Source of the DNA: Shimazuella kribbensis DSM 45090
Lineage (GTDB): Bacteria; Bacillota; Bacilli; Thermoactinomycetales; Thermoactinomycetaceae
Direction of reading: 5' to 3'
DNA: 64,000 nt
NCBI RefSeq assembly: GCF_000428065.1
Contig: NZ_ATZF01000005.1
Location: 186,001-250,000 of the forward strand
Below, piece by piece: positions 18,048-26,629 of this stretch. The notes beneath the pieces were generated by a model, which was given only the letters and a program-made list of their open reading frames with translations, was not told the DNA's origin and made no database searches. The translations under genes were made by a program, and so were the position numbers. Position 1 is the first letter of the stretch, and the number at the start of each line of letters is the position of its first letter.

Positions 18048-18931
18048 TGATACAACTGGAAGGTTTGACAAAGCGTTTCTCCAATGGAAAGGGAATATTT
18101 GATATTCAATTTGAAGTACAAGCAGGAAAAGTTTTTGGTTTTCTTGGCCCTAATGGTGCTGGGAAAACCACTACAATTCGTCATCTGATGGGATTTTTTC
18201 ATCCTACTAAAGGAACCGCCAAGATTGATGGCATGGATTGCTGGCAAGATGCAGCGCGTATCCAAGAAAAAGTAGGCTATCTTCCCGGTGAAATCGCCTT
18301 AATGGAAAATATGAACGGCTTAGATTTGATAAGGCTGATCTGCGACATGCGTCGTTTAAAGGATAGAAAGCGAAGAGATGAATTGATTGAACGTTTTCAA
18401 TTTGATCCAGATGTTCCGATTCGCAAAATGTCCAAAGGAATGAAACAAAAAGTAGGAATCATACTGGCTTTCATGCATAATCCCGAAATTTTAATTTTAG
18501 ATGAACCAACATCGGGATTAGACCCCTTGATGCAAAAAACATTTGTTGAACTTCTAGAAGAAGAGAAAATACAAGGAAAAACGATCCTTATGTCTTCTCA
18601 TATGTTTCAAGAAATAGATCGGACATGTGATCAAGTTGGCCTGATAAAAGAAGGTAGAATGATCACAGTAAACGATGTTGCAGAAGTAAGAAAACAACAA
18701 CAGAAAGTATTTGTCGTTACTTTTGGTTCCGTCCAAGAGGTGGAGAAATTAAAGACTGCTGATCTTTTGGTTCGTCATCAAGAAGGTTCTCGTGTAGAAG
18801 TGGTAATTAGAGATGATTATCCACTTTTTTTAAAAACGCTTGCTAGTTTGGATGTACAAAACTTAGATCTTCATACACAAAGCTTGGAAGAGTTGTTCAT
18901 GCATTACTATGAACAGGAGGGACGGTCATGA
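18047..18931 (+). CDS. ABC transporter ATP-binding protein
   Basis: 294 residues from ATG 18047, which overlaps the TetR stop (TGATG); a GTG three bases earlier is less likely. Walker A GPNGAGKTT, Q-loop replaced by YLPGE as in drug/bacitracin exporters, signature MSKGMKQKVG, Walker B ILILDEPTSGLDP and H-loop SSHMF are all intact. A C-terminal extension of about 80 residues follows the core. Together with the next gene it forms an exporter, four bases overlapping. Confidence 0.92.
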   Translation: MIQLEGLTKRFSNGKGIFDIQFEVQAGKVFGFLGPNGAGKTTTIRHLMGFFHPTKGTAKIDGMDCWQDAARIQEKVGYLPGEIALMENMNGLDLIRLICDMRRLKDRKRRDELIERFQFDPDVPIRKMSKGMKQKVGIILAFMHNPEILILDEPTSGLDPLMQKTFVELLEEEKIQGKTILMSSHMFQEIDRTCDQVGLIKEGRMITVNDVAEVRKQQQKVFVVTFGSVQEVEKLKTADLLVRHQEGSRVEVVIRDDYPLFLKTLASLDVQNLDLHTQSLEELFMHYYEQEGRS

Positions 18932-19731
18932 TTGGTGCTTTGTATCGAACAATGATAAAAACGAATGGAAAATTAATGCTATACATGGGTTTGGGCTCTT
19001 TTGTGATCATGGCGGCATATGTGGCACTTTTCCCTACGATCGCCAATCAAAACATGGATCAACTTTTGAAATCCATGCCGGAAGGTTTGCTAAAAGCGTT
19101 CAACCTAAGTGATGGGCTAAACACATTAAATGGTTTTTTAGTTGCCGAATTTTACAGTATGATCTACCTTATTTTGCTGATTGTTTATAGTGTGCTTACT
19201 GCTAATCATTTGGTGTCTCGGTTGGTCGATCGTGGTTCTATGGCTTATTTGATCGCCACTCCAAATTCAAGATTACGTGTTATCACTACTCAGATGCTGT
19301 TTTCACTTACAGGACTTGTCTTTATCAGTGTTTGTATTGTATTAGGCGCTTTGGTAAGTGATGCTTGGTTGATCGATACATCCATGTTAGAGATGGATAG
19401 GTTTCTTCAGATCAATGTAATAGGCTGTCTTACTTTTGCTGTTATTTGTGCTTATAGTTTCTTATTTTCTTGCCTATTTAATGACGAAAGAAGAGCATTA
19501 TCTATATCTGCTAGCATCACGATCATTTTCTTAATTTTGGATATCGTGGGGAAAGTGAGCGAAGACTTGGATTGGCTTCGTAATTTTACCCTTTTTCATG
19601 CCTTTGATCCAGCTAAGATTTCGGATGGAACAGTAAAAGTACTGCCGTTGTCCATTGGATTGGCAGGTGCTTCGATTTTTTTGTTTGTCCTGTCAGCAAT
19701 TATTTTTAAACGCAAGGATTTGCCGATTTAA
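18928..19731 (+). CDS. ABC-2 type permease subunit
   Basis: 267 residues with six hydrophobic segments: about 15-37, 65-90, 110-140, 150-185, 190-215 and 240-262. A large extracytoplasmic loop after helix 1 is typical for ABC-2 permeases. It overlaps the ATPase gene by four bases (ATGA). A native AT-rich stretch follows; no clear terminator lies before the next small gene. The substrate is unknown. Confidence 0.87.
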   Translation: MIGALYRTMIKTNGKLMLYMGLGSFVIMAAYVALFPTIANQNMDQLLKSMPEGLLKAFNLSDGLNTLNGFLVAEFYSMIYLILLIVYSVLTANHLVSRLVDRGSMAYLIATPNSRLRVITTQMLFSLTGLVFISVCIVLGALVSDAWLIDTSMLEMDRFLQINVIGCLTFAVICAYSFLFSCLFNDERRALSISASITIIFLILDIVGKVSEDLDWLRNFTLFHAFDPAKISDGTVKVLPLSIGLAGASIFLFVLSAIIFKRKDLPI

Positions 19732-19795
19732 GCGAGCGACAAGTATGGTATTCTTGAATTAAGTCGGCTTTGTGAGTTCGATTGATGGAGGCGGA

Positions 19796-20023
19796 GTGGA
19801 TCAGCACGTTGCAGATGAGGTTCTTCAGGCTGGTATCGATGAGATTGATCAACATGCCAGCTCTATCGAAGAAATCGAGACTTACTATTGGAAACGGAGT
19901 GATGGACGAGTCTCGATTGCCATGTACGCAAAGTGTGATGAACTAGGCGTTCGTCTCGAAGCTTTGCGTCTTTGTCCGTACGATGCTTATCTCGCTTGCA
20001 TCATGAAGGCATTGCAGAGCTGA
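19796..20023 (+). CDS. Small acidic protein, 75 aa, unknown
   Basis: GTG 19796 is chosen as start because GGAGG lies four bases before it; an upstream in-frame GTG at 19772 has no such site. The protein has an acidic helical N-terminal half (DEVLQAGIDEIDQHASSIEEIE) followed by a mixed alpha/beta half with two Cys (KCDELG, LCPYDAY). It is somewhat richer in GC than neighbours. Not recognised; no membrane segment or signal peptide. It follows the ABC permease by 64 bp. Confidence 0.5.
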   Translation: MDQHVADEVLQAGIDEIDQHASSIEEIETYYWKRSDGRVSIAMYAKCDELGVRLEALRLCPYDAYLACIMKALQS

Positions 20024-20044
20024 AAGGTAGGGAAACATCCCAAA

Positions 20045-20126
20045 AGCTTGAGTAGTCTATGCTACTCAAGCTCCCAATTAAAAGAAATAAGAAAAGAGTT
20101 GTCTATTAGGATAACCCTTTTTTGTA
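20045..20126 (+). terminator. Two successive hairpins
   Basis: AGCTTGAGTAG pairs with CTACTCAAGCT (20045-20072). A second, weaker hairpin at about 20092-20126 ends in T6. Together they close the unit before the convergent lipoprotein gene. Confidence 0.6.
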
Positions 20127-20212
20127 GTTTCTGGATACAGCTTCGTTCATGTCCAAAGATCAACTGACTATATAAATATTTTTATTTAGTCTAGATACGC
20201 TGGAATACTACC

Positions 20213-21013
20213 CTATCTATAACTAGGCATTAGATTTATTTCAGTAATTTTCGATTCAGAATCAAACCATATATTAAGTTCATAAGCACCTAGTATATAG
20301 GACAGCCAAAATACTCCATCAAAAGAAGCATCAATCTTTTCTGATTTTCCAAATACTTGTTCTATCTCTTCTATGCTACTAGAAATATTCGGATTTTTAA
20401 AAGAGAGGAAACTTACTTTTTGGTTCTTGTTGAAAGCAATAATCAAATCTTTGTACACTAGATCATTCTCATCGTCTACCATATCAGGATCTCCCATATG
20501 AGTTAAAATATCCTCTTTAGAAGCTCCTAAATGAGCTGATGTATTCACCAAGTACCCCTCTTGAGCTTTTATTTTCAAATTATTCCAACCCATTGATAAT
20601 GTCGCTTCATTACGAGGAGCAGTTTCCAGCTCTTTATAATCCAACTCATGAATTTTATCCAAAGAAATTTGTTTGCCATTTGCGATACCCGTAAAGTTGA
20701 TATAGATCGTTTTATTGTCCCACTCGCATCCGCCTTTCTGATAACCGACAAGGACGGGAGTGTCTTTGTCCTTTTGTACAATCTCTCCACTACAGCTTTT
20801 TATTGTCCATGTTCCTTTTGCTGTTTGTGCATTATCCAATTCTATTTGCAGCTCAAAACTATCCCCATATTCTGCGTAGAAATTTACTTTGATTTGAATT
20901 AAGTTCGCGTTTGTATTTTGTTGATTATCATTTGCAGATAAGTTAATCGTACATCCGCTTATTATTAAACAAAACACAGCTAAAAATAAAATAGTTCCAA
21001 ACATTTTTTTCAT
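20213..21013 (-). CDS. Lipoprotein of unknown function
   Basis: 266 residues with a type II signal peptide: KK, hydrophobic core, lipobox LIISGC with Cys21. After a Asn/Gln-rich linker the mature part has an N-terminal beta-rich half (FELQIELDNAQ, KGTWTIKSC) and a C-terminal half with two short repeats of the form x-x-G-A-S-K-E-D-I / I-E-E-I-E-Q-V-F-G-K, each followed by beta strands, resembling SmpA/OmlA-like folds. It would be anchored on the outer face of the membrane. AAAGGAG precedes the ATG. No partner gene is apparent. Confidence 0.75.
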   Translation of the reverse strand: MKKMFGTILFLAVFCLIISGCTINLSANDNQQNTNANLIQIKVNFYAEYGDSFELQIELDNAQTAKGTWTIKSCSGEIVQKDKDTPVLVGYQKGGCEWDNKTIYINFTGIANGKQISLDKIHELDYKELETAPRNEATLSMGWNNLKIKAQEGYLVNTSAHLGASKEDILTHMGDPDMVDDENDLVYKDLIIAFNKNQKVSFLSFKNPNISSSIEEIEQVFGKSEKIDASFDGVFWLSYILGAYELNIWFDSESKITEINLMPSYR

Positions 21014-21503
21014 TTCTAATGCTCCTTTTATAAATAAAATGATTCCAAGAAATACTTGTTATTTTCTGATCTCATTGTTTTATTATAAAATGCCATAAAA
21101 AAATAAAAAGGGTAAATAATAAGTTTCTATTTTCCTCATTTCTAACTATAAAAAAAGAATCCAGCAAGAGAATGAAATTTTATGACTTGCAATTAATTCT
21201 AATTGGAGGCCTTTATCTCCAGCAGATAAAACCCTGCATTGGTTCCCAAACCATACATGCAAAGAAACATTGAATTGTCTCTCAATCCAATGTTTCTGTA
21301 GTGTCGATGCTTTTGTTTGATCGAAAAAGCATTTTAAAGATGATGGAAAATACTTAGAGTAAAAGCCAATGCTTTATCTGTGTGAATAGAAAAGCATTGG
21401 CTTTTTTTATGGCTTTAGCCAGTTGTGCACGATTTTTGTGCACAACAGAAAACCGATTATTCAGATATTACATTTATATGAAAACATATTGTGGGTATGC
21501 TGG
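21014..21503. other. Intergenic region with a repeated terminator
   Basis: No convincing gene. It holds a loose hairpin (AAACATTG / CAATGTTT near 21265-21293), the repeated terminator at 21361-21408, and GTTGTGCAC / GTGCACAAC at 21422-21446. Confidence 0.5.
21361..21408 (+). repeat. Terminator-like repeat, copy 1
   Basis: AAAAGCCAATGCTT pairs with AAGCATTGGCTTTT. The stem and much of the loop (ATCTGTGTG) recur at 29151-29196. Here no gene ends directly upstream, so the copy may mark a lost gene end or be a small dispersed repeat. Confidence 0.65.
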
Positions 21504-21532
21504 GTTCCGCGGTTTGTCTAAAACCGCGGAAC
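21504..21532 (-). terminator. GC-rich hairpin after the 78-aa gene
   Basis: GTTCCGCGGTTT pairs perfectly with AAACCGCGGAAC over a five-base loop, about 30 bp downstream of the leftward gene. Confidence 0.7.
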
Positions 21533-21560
21533 TGGGCGACCTAGCGGGTCGGGTTGATGA

Positions 21561-21797
21561 TCAGAGAACCCTGCGCCTCGTCGTGGCAGAACCACAGACG
21601 GGGACCTTCAGCGCCGGCGGCCGCTCCATGCTCCTGTTGTTGTTACCGAACATCGGCTTGGTGAACTCGACCGGAGCGAGCGCGAGTCGCTCGAGGAAGC
21701 CCTCGGGGAACTGCTGCGAGGTCGGCTGCTCGACCGGGCGGGAGCTGCGCGACTTGTATCGGGAGATGACACCGGCGATGACAGAGAAGGTGAACAT
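21561..21797 (-). CDS. Small protein, 78 aa, GC-rich orphan cassette
   Basis: ATG 21797 is preferred over a longer frame that runs into AT-rich DNA, because the base composition changes sharply at this point and AAGGGG precedes it. The protein starts with a short hydrophobic segment (MFTFSVIAGVIS), then a polar, Pro/Arg-rich chain with QQFPEGFLERLALAPVEF and a C-terminal TTRRRVL. Not recognised. It is followed by a GC-rich hairpin and is isolated from other genes. Confidence 0.5.
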   Translation of the reverse strand: MFTFSVIAGVISRYKSRSSRPVEQPTSQQFPEGFLERLALAPVEFTKPMFGNNNRSMERPPALKVPVCGSATTRRRVL

Positions 21798-21983
21798 GCG
21801 GTTTGACCCCTTAGGTCGTTCGATTACAGATACTTCTATTATAATATAGGTTTTAAAAGAATAGCATAGAGAATATGAAGATTTGTGTTGGATTTTGTTG
21901 TATGAAGATTTAAGTGTAAAGAAATCAGTGAAATACTTATGTAGTTGCAATTTGATCGATATGATTATGTTATTTCTACATAG

Positions 21984-22022
21984 AAAACCCTTCTGATCTT
22001 TACATTCAGAAGGGGGTTTTTA
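21984..22022. terminator. Bidirectional terminator
   Basis: AAAACCCTTCTGA pairs with TCAGAAGGGGTTTT-like arm (one bulged G) and is followed by T5; it lies just beyond the end of the decayed gene at 22042. Confidence 0.75.
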
Positions 22023-22041
22023 GAAGGTGATTCTCCGTTGG

Positions 22042-22403
22042 CTACTCTATTTTTATCGATGAAATCTGATCATTGAAATTGTAAATGGTTAAATCGCTTA
22101 TTTCCCGACATCCTCTATTAAGCTTTATCCATTCCGCATTTTCATTAAAATCAGCATTATCATAAACGGTGATCGCATTCATCCCGCAATCTGCCTTAAA
22201 CGAACTTATTCGGTCATTCCAATAGTCACCAACATAGCCAGTACTACCGCAAAAGGTGTGAAATTCCCTGAAAAATGAATACCTTCATAAACAGTAACAC
22301 TGCTAGAGGCTGCTTTCGGTTCAGTCATAAGAGCTGTTTGTGGCATAGCAAAAGTAAAGAAGAGAACGAGTATGAAACAAAATGATCGAAACAGTGTTTT
22401 TAC
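22042..22403 (-). pseudogene. Decayed secreted beta/gamma-crystallin or inhibitor-I36-like protein
   Basis: Read on the minus strand, one frame gives a signal-like stretch (LFRSFCFILVLFFTFA) then SSSVTVYEGIHFSGNFTPFA; after a frame change near the middle, the next frame continues FCGSTGYVGDYWNDRISSFK, then ITVYDNADFNENAEW and ends at a stop. Two VYxxxxFxGN / VYDNADFNEN motifs with WNDRISSF spacing fit peptidase-inhibitor I36 or crystallin-like small secreted proteins. There is no start codon at the expected place (GTA at 22401-22403). It therefore has at least one frameshift and a lost start. Confidence 0.7.
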
Positions 22404-22505
22404 GAAAGTATAAGAGTGTTATTTTTGGAAAGCAACAATATGTGGTGAAATAGTGTGGTAATGTAAGAATAGATAGTTTTCCGTTCGCCAAAGAGAAAGG
22501 AAAAT

Positions 22506-22994
22506 ATGGTGAGGATTCGTAGGGTTTTGAATCTCATCGTAGTCCGTGTTTATCTTATTAACCGAAAGGGTGAATTGCTTGTTCTCACTCGATCACCTAA
22601 GGATCTGGTTATCCTTAGGAGGTCCAATAGGAATCGGCGTGATGATCTGGTGGAACCGCCCGGTGGTTGTGTCGAAATGGGTGAAGGAATCGCTGTAGCT
22701 GCTGCCCGGGAGACGCAGGAGGAGACAGGTATGGATATCCATCAGCTTGGGATCAACCTGTATCCGTTCAGTGATAGCTACATGAAGAAGTTCAAGTTCT
22801 TCTCCTACCGTACCTGCAACTACTGGGGTTATATTCCTCATCCGATCAAGATAGAGCTCAATAGGAAGTCTCATGTAGACTTTGCGTGGATTTCGAAGGG
22901 AGCGATCTCATCCAGCGGGCTCGATGATCAAACGCAGAAGGAAGCTCTTCGAGCGTTTGCGTTTGCTGAACGAGAAAGAGGATTCTCTTACTAG
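22506..22994 (+). CDS. NUDIX hydrolase, GC-rich orphan cassette
   Basis: 162 residues. The NUDIX box is complete: G-x5-E-x7-RE-x2-EE-x-G, read as GGCVEMGEGIAVAAARETQEETG at about 53-75 (quoted here in part: GGCVEMGEG, RETQEETG). Such enzymes hydrolyse nucleoside diphosphates linked to another group; the substrate is not evident. GAAAGG precedes ATG 22506. Codon use is clearly richer in GC than the flanking AT-rich DNA and a GC-rich hairpin follows, like the other isolated cassettes in this window. Confidence 0.85.
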   Translation: MVRIRRVLNLIVVRVYLINRKGELLVLTRSPKDLVILRRSNRNRRDDLVEPPGGCVEMGEGIAVAAARETQEETGMDIHQLGINLYPFSDSYMKKFKFFSYRTCNYWGYIPHPIKIELNRKSHVDFAWISKGAISSSGLDDQTQKEALRAFAFAERERGFSY

Positions 22995-23004
22995 AATAAT
23001 CCTA

Positions 23005-23028
23005 CCGGACAATGAATTCGTTGTCCGG
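23005..23028 (+). terminator. GC-rich hairpin after the NUDIX gene
   Basis: CCGGACAA pairs with TTGTCCGG over an eight-base loop. A second hairpin, AAACACCTCTA / TAGAGGTGTTT, follows at 23060-23092. Confidence 0.75.
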
Positions 23029-23294
23029 CTGGAAAATACATGAATGTCATATATACGGCAAACACCTCTATTGAAAACTTGTAGAGGTGTTTCTATGTAA
23101 GATCTGTTTTTTATAGGAAATGATGATGCTCTTTAATTATGAATAGCATATTCAGGCTTGCTGGATATCTGATTGATTAATAATGCTATATTCAATACCA
23201 GTGCTATACTATACAGTATAAACAATGGATGATATGGCAAAATTCTAATTTTCTCTCCAATTGATAGAATAAAAAAACAGAATGGAAGAATAGC

Positions 23295-23582
23295 ATGTTT
23301 TATAAAAAGTTTCTTTTGCTTTTTTTACTCATGCTCATGATTATTTCATTAATCTCAGCGTGCTCACCAGTCGAGTTTGACAAGCCGGTAGTTCATAAAC
23401 CACATGAAGAATTAATCAAACAAGGAAAAGGTACTGATGTAACGGATCAAGAGATTGAAGCCAATAAAGATAATTCGATCCTAGATTTATTTATTCAGAT
23501 AAAGAAAGAACTATTTCGCGGCAGTAACCGAGAACTACAAGGATGTGACGGATTTTTCGATCTTTTTACTACTTGTCCCTAA
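23295..23582 (+). CDS. Small lipoprotein, 95 aa
   Basis: A Lys-containing start and long hydrophobic core end in the lipobox LISAC (Cys23), so the protein is a predicted lipoprotein. The mature part is charged, with TDVTDQEIEANKDN, and ends in a Cys-containing tail (GCDGFFDLFTTCP). Function not recognised. GGAAGAA lies before the ATG. It is followed 36 bp later by a second small lipoprotein gene, and the pair runs toward the HTH-TPR regulator operon, sharing its terminator. Confidence 0.7.
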   Translation: MFYKKFLLLFLLMLMIISLISACSPVEFDKPVVHKPHEELIKQGKGTDVTDQEIEANKDNSILDLFIQIKKELFRGSNRELQGCDGFFDLFTTCP

Positions 23583-23618
23583 ATGATATTTTCCTTAGTA
23601 GGAAGAGAGGTTTGTTCG

Positions 23619-23798
23619 ATGAAAAAATGGATGATTTTGTTTGGGTGTTTTTCATTTCTTTTGATCGGGGGTTGTTCTTTCTCTAAGGATATTCCATGTG
23701 GTTGTCTGCCACCAAATCAGCAAAAGAAGGAACAGCAAAATAACACATTGGAATTGCAGGGAGTGGTTTGGAATACAACGAAAATTGAATTTAGTTAA
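23619..23798 (+). CDS. Small Cys-rich lipoprotein, 59 aa
   Basis: ATG 23619 with GAGAGG eight bases upstream. MKKWMILFGCFSFLLIGGCS is a type II signal peptide with lipobox LIGGC. The mature peptide has two more Cys (DIPCGCLPP) and a short polar tail. A longer reading from an upstream ATG has no ribosome binding site. Function unknown; it could be a surface or immunity-type lipopeptide. Confidence 0.65.
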   Translation: MKKWMILFGCFSFLLIGGCSFSKDIPCGCLPPNQQKKEQQNNTLELQGVVWNTTKIEFS

Positions 23799-23848
23799 GT
23801 ATTATTAATAGAGATGATTTTATTTCTAATTTCATTTTTCGTAATAAA

Positions 23849-23879
23849 AAGGGGTGTATTTCATTTGAATACACCCCTT
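23849..23879. terminator. Shared terminator of the lipoprotein pair and the regulator operon
   Basis: AAGGGGTGTATT pairs with AATACACCCCTT. On the minus strand T5 follows directly after the stem, making it a strong terminator for the HTH-TPR regulator and its peptide ORF. Confidence 0.85.
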
Positions 23880-23900
23880 CGATGATGATTATTTTTTTAT

Positions 23901-23939
23901 TTAGTTGTCTGGGGGTTCTACGTCAAAAAAACGAACCAT
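23901..23939 (-). CDS. 12-residue peptide ORF downstream of an RRNPP-like regulator
   Basis: Encodes MVRFFDVEPPDN. It begins 17 bases after the regulator stop, with GGGAGGG at 23947-23953 as ribosome binding site, and is the last item before the shared terminator. RRNPP regulators are usually controlled by a short peptide encoded just downstream, so this is a good candidate for the cognate signal. Unlike Phr or PapR precursors it has no signal peptide, so export would need another route, or it acts inside the cell. It may also be a chance ORF. Confidence 0.5.
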   Translation of the reverse strand: MVRFFDVEPPDN

Positions 23940-23956
23940 TGCTAATGCCCTCCCTT

Positions 23957-25285
23957 TCAACGTTTGATTTCAGATAATTGTTTTTGAACGTAAAACAAAT
24001 CTTCTAAATAAGTATAGAACAACCTTTGATCTGATTTTTTAGCACATTCACATAACTTTATGGAAACATAATTTTCTTTATTTCGCAATCCAAATTCTCG
24101 ACATTTTTGGAGTGCGTATTGATAGGTGTCCATTGCTTGTTCATGTTGTGCGAGGAACATATAGCAATCCGCAAGTCCAATATAAGCATCAATGTATTTG
24201 GTGACAGGAGTATCTGGAGTGATAAGCTCGATAACAGTTTGAAAGTATTGCTTTGATATCTCCCAGTCTTGATCCATCATATACACGTTTCCTAGTGTAG
24301 TATAGGCTACTAGAAAAAATTGCTTTGGGACAACAGGCTCAAAACGAATGGCTGTTTCTAAGACACACTTTGCTTCTTCAATTTCTCTCAAATCCAAATA
24401 AATTTTCCCAAGTTCTGTCCACAATTCGACTGATCGAATAAACATACTATTTGATTTTGCGATATTTAGACCTTCCAGCACACAATGTAAAGCTTCCTGA
24501 GGAAGTTGTAACCTTCGAAGTAAACTTCCTTTTAGTTCATATGCATTAAGTAGTACATCAATGTTTGTTATTTTTGATGTATCTTCTAAAAGGATGTTGA
24601 TAACCTGTAATGACTCCTGTTTTTTTCCCAACGATTCTTGCTTTTTACCAATTTCGTCTAGATAGATAGCTTTGCTTATAAGCGCAATATGTTTACTCTC
24701 TTGTTTTTCTCCATCTGGTTGGAATTCTTTTAGAGCTTCATTTACGTATTCCAATGCTTGTTCGGGATTATTGTTAAAATAATAAAGTTTTCCTAATTGA
24801 GTCAGGCAAATAGTTTTTAGATTTGTTTTTCTAAGTGCTTTGTTACGATTTACAATTTCAATTCCTTCTATAAAGTGGTTTTTGGCATTTGTCCAACTTC
24901 TCTTGTATTGAAAGACCTTGCCTTTTAAAAATTCGACATATGATGATAACGAATCAAGATTTGTTAGTGAAATTTCCTCTAGTTGTTGTAAAACATAATC
25001 AGTATCAAATTCAATGATCGCATCTAAGCCTTGTAAACGTTGTTTGATTAAGTTTTTTCTGCTCTGATTGGTATTGATTAGTTTGTGAAGTCCTGGAGGA
25101 TTGATGTTTAGTTTTTGACAGAGATAGGGGATTTTATCTGATTTAAGCGTTGATTTTCCCCTTTCGATGTTACTGATCGTAGCAGAAGATATTTCCTTAT
25201 CCTCTAAGTCTTCAATCCGATAGCCTAATTCTTTTCGTTTTTGTCGGAGGAATTTGCCTAATTTAATAGGATCAATTTGTTCCAA
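23957..25285 (-). CDS. HTH-TPR transcriptional regulator, RRNPP-like
   Basis: 442 residues. The N-terminal XRE-type helix-turn-helix is at about 6-65 (KLGKFLRQKRKELGYRIEDL, SSATISNIERGKST). The rest is a string of helical tetratricopeptide-like repeats, with ALEYVNEALKEF, ALHCVLEGLNIA, ISKQYFQTVIEL and AMDTYQYALQKC as repeat cores. This two-part layout is that of peptide-sensing regulators such as NprR and PlcR. There is an odd internal repeat, GKKQESLGKKQESL, from a short tandem duplication. The protein probably binds a short peptide and switches transcription of nearby genes; candidates are the divergent small genes from 25575. The ATG at 25285 lacks an obvious strong ribosome binding site. 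Confidence 0.85.
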   Translation of the reverse strand: MEQIDPIKLGKFLRQKRKELGYRIEDLEDKEISSATISNIERGKSTLKSDKIPYLCQKLNINPPGLHKLINTNQSRKNLIKQRLQGLDAIIEFDTDYVLQQLEEISLTNLDSLSSYVEFLKGKVFQYKRSWTNAKNHFIEGIEIVNRNKALRKTNLKTICLTQLGKLYYFNNNPEQALEYVNEALKEFQPDGEKQESKHIALISKAIYLDEIGKKQESLGKKQESLQVINILLEDTSKITNIDVLLNAYELKGSLLRRLQLPQEALHCVLEGLNIAKSNSMFIRSVELWTELGKIYLDLREIEEAKCVLETAIRFEPVVPKQFFLVAYTTLGNVYMMDQDWEISKQYFQTVIELITPDTPVTKYIDAYIGLADCYMFLAQHEQAMDTYQYALQKCREFGLRNKENYVSIKLCECAKKSDQRLFYTYLEDLFYVQKQLSEIKR

Positions 25286-25574
25286 ATGAACACCACCAGA
25301 ATCGAATATTTTCTACTAAAAGTTTACATATAATTAATTAAACTTTCAATATTTTAAAATTTAACTCTATTTCAGAAGAAGGGATTAAAATTTAAATCTA
25401 GATGTCCTTGAAGTAATAGAAAAGAAAGGGATAAGGAAAATAGTATTTTAATAGGAATTCACGTAAATAAAAATATTATTAATTGTTTGAAAAATTAATC
25501 ATTAGGAGCGATAATAGCGTTAAGAACAAATCGTTGGTCAAAGAAAAAAATCGTATCATCATGGAGGTGTAAAA

Positions 25575-25859
25575 ATGAGTGAAACTTTTTCCCGAGATAA
25601 GAGAATCAAACTATCTGCTTTACTCGATAAGCCAGAGTATATTAGCAAGATTGAGGTGACTGCTGGAGAGATGCATCCACACCATTCCACGTCTCTTATG
25701 TGTTCGTTTGAATATAAACCAAACAAAGTGATGGCAACAGTGAAATTAGAGACTACAGGTGGTGAACTCTTACGAATTCCTTTGAGTAAAGTAAGTAAGG
25801 TAGTCATGGAGAGCAACAAAGTAACAATAAAAGGATCAAGCTATGATATTTTTTCCTAA
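25575..25859 (+). CDS. Unknown small protein, 94 aa, in the regulator's divergent unit
   Basis: GGAGGTG precedes ATG 25575. The protein is soluble and appears beta-rich (KIEVTAGEMHPH, VMATVKLETTGGELLRIPL, SNKVTIKGSSYDIF), with a HPHH cluster near residue 36 that might bind metal. Not recognised. It is divergent from the HTH-TPR regulator with 289 bp between them, and followed by another unknown gene 54 bp on, so the two are probably one operon under that regulator. Confidence 0.65.
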   Translation: MSETFSRDKRIKLSALLDKPEYISKIEVTAGEMHPHHSTSLMCSFEYKPNKVMATVKLETTGGELLRIPLSKVSKVVMESNKVTIKGSSYDIFS

Positions 25860-25913
25860 TAGTCATTGATTTTAGCATGAACCAATTATATGAAGGGCAG
25901 GAGGTAGAACGAG

Positions 25914-26255
25914 TTGTCATTCGATAATGTGAGTGAAAAATTATCGGAATATTTTGTCTATTATGCTGGTGAGGAAGTTTATTATGTTTTACTCATGGAG
26001 CAATTAAGATTAGCCAGTACCCGTTCGGAATTTTTGAAAGCGGTTCAAACCCTGATACGTTTTGCGAAATTGCATGTAAAACAGAGTGTAGATGTGGTGA
26101 ATCAAAATTTCTTAGATGATCTCCTGCAATTCATTCGTACAGGGAAGAAGGAAGAAGTGAGTCAATTTCGTTCTTCGCTTAGTAATTATATTTCGGTTTT
26201 TGAGTTGGAGAAGATCCGAAAGCAGGAGCGCTATCTTCTAGAGTTGCTTCGTTAA
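25914..26255 (+). CDS. Unknown helical protein, 113 aa
   Basis: TTG 25914 with AGGAGG nine bases upstream; GTG 25929 is an alternative. The protein is predicted almost wholly helical, with amphipathic stretches (EEVYYVLLMEQLRLASTR, AVQTLIRFAKLHVKQS, LEKIRKQERYLLELL). No membrane segment. Not recognised. It lies in the small-gene cluster upstream of the tnpB insertion and the ABC permease genes. Confidence 0.6.
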   Translation: MSFDNVSEKLSEYFVYYAGEEVYYVLLMEQLRLASTRSEFLKAVQTLIRFAKLHVKQSVDVVNQNFLDDLLQFIRTGKKEEVSQFRSSLSNYISVFELEKIRKQERYLLELLR

Positions 26256-26336
26256 AAATGATGGATAAAAAATATAGGTTTACTCTTGCATCAAGAAGAG
26301 CGTCAGAAAATTAGGCTTATGGGAGGAGAGACGAGT

Positions 26337-26629
26337 ATGGTAGCAACAAAAAAAGAAATAACAAAAGAAGAGTCCGAACGAAAAAGTATCTTTTGATGAT
26401 GATGGACAAAAATGCAATAACCGACGTACCTTTAACACCAACTAATTTTAGGATTTAGTCCGTATGAAATGAAGAGCTGAAATTATTCAAAGGCTTGATG
26501 ATCTGGCGCTTTTCCTTATGCAAGGGAATAAGAAAGGGGCAAAAAATGTTTCCTACATTTCAAACAGGTGTTACTTGGCATTATTTTGGAGGTGATCTTT
26601 TGGTTTCGAAAGAGGATTACACCTTTTAT
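26337..26629 (+). pseudogene. Degraded coding region interrupted by the tnpB element
   Basis: ATG 26337 follows GGGAGGAG and begins MVATKKEITKEESERKSIF before a stop; a neighbouring frame continues through MMMDKNAITDVPLTPTNFRI. Further on, a third frame (26495-26629) reads MFPTFQTGVTWHYFGGDLLV then SKEDYTFYRF and runs into the mobile element. That last stretch faintly resembles the start of a PqqD-like peptide-binding domain. I read it as remains of one or more genes from a small peptide-related cluster, but the identification is weak. Confidence 0.4.

Noticed and set aside
21798-21950. N-terminal extension of the 78-aa cassette protein
   Set aside because: It enters AT-rich DNA with promoter-like TATAAT, so it is leader rather than coding.
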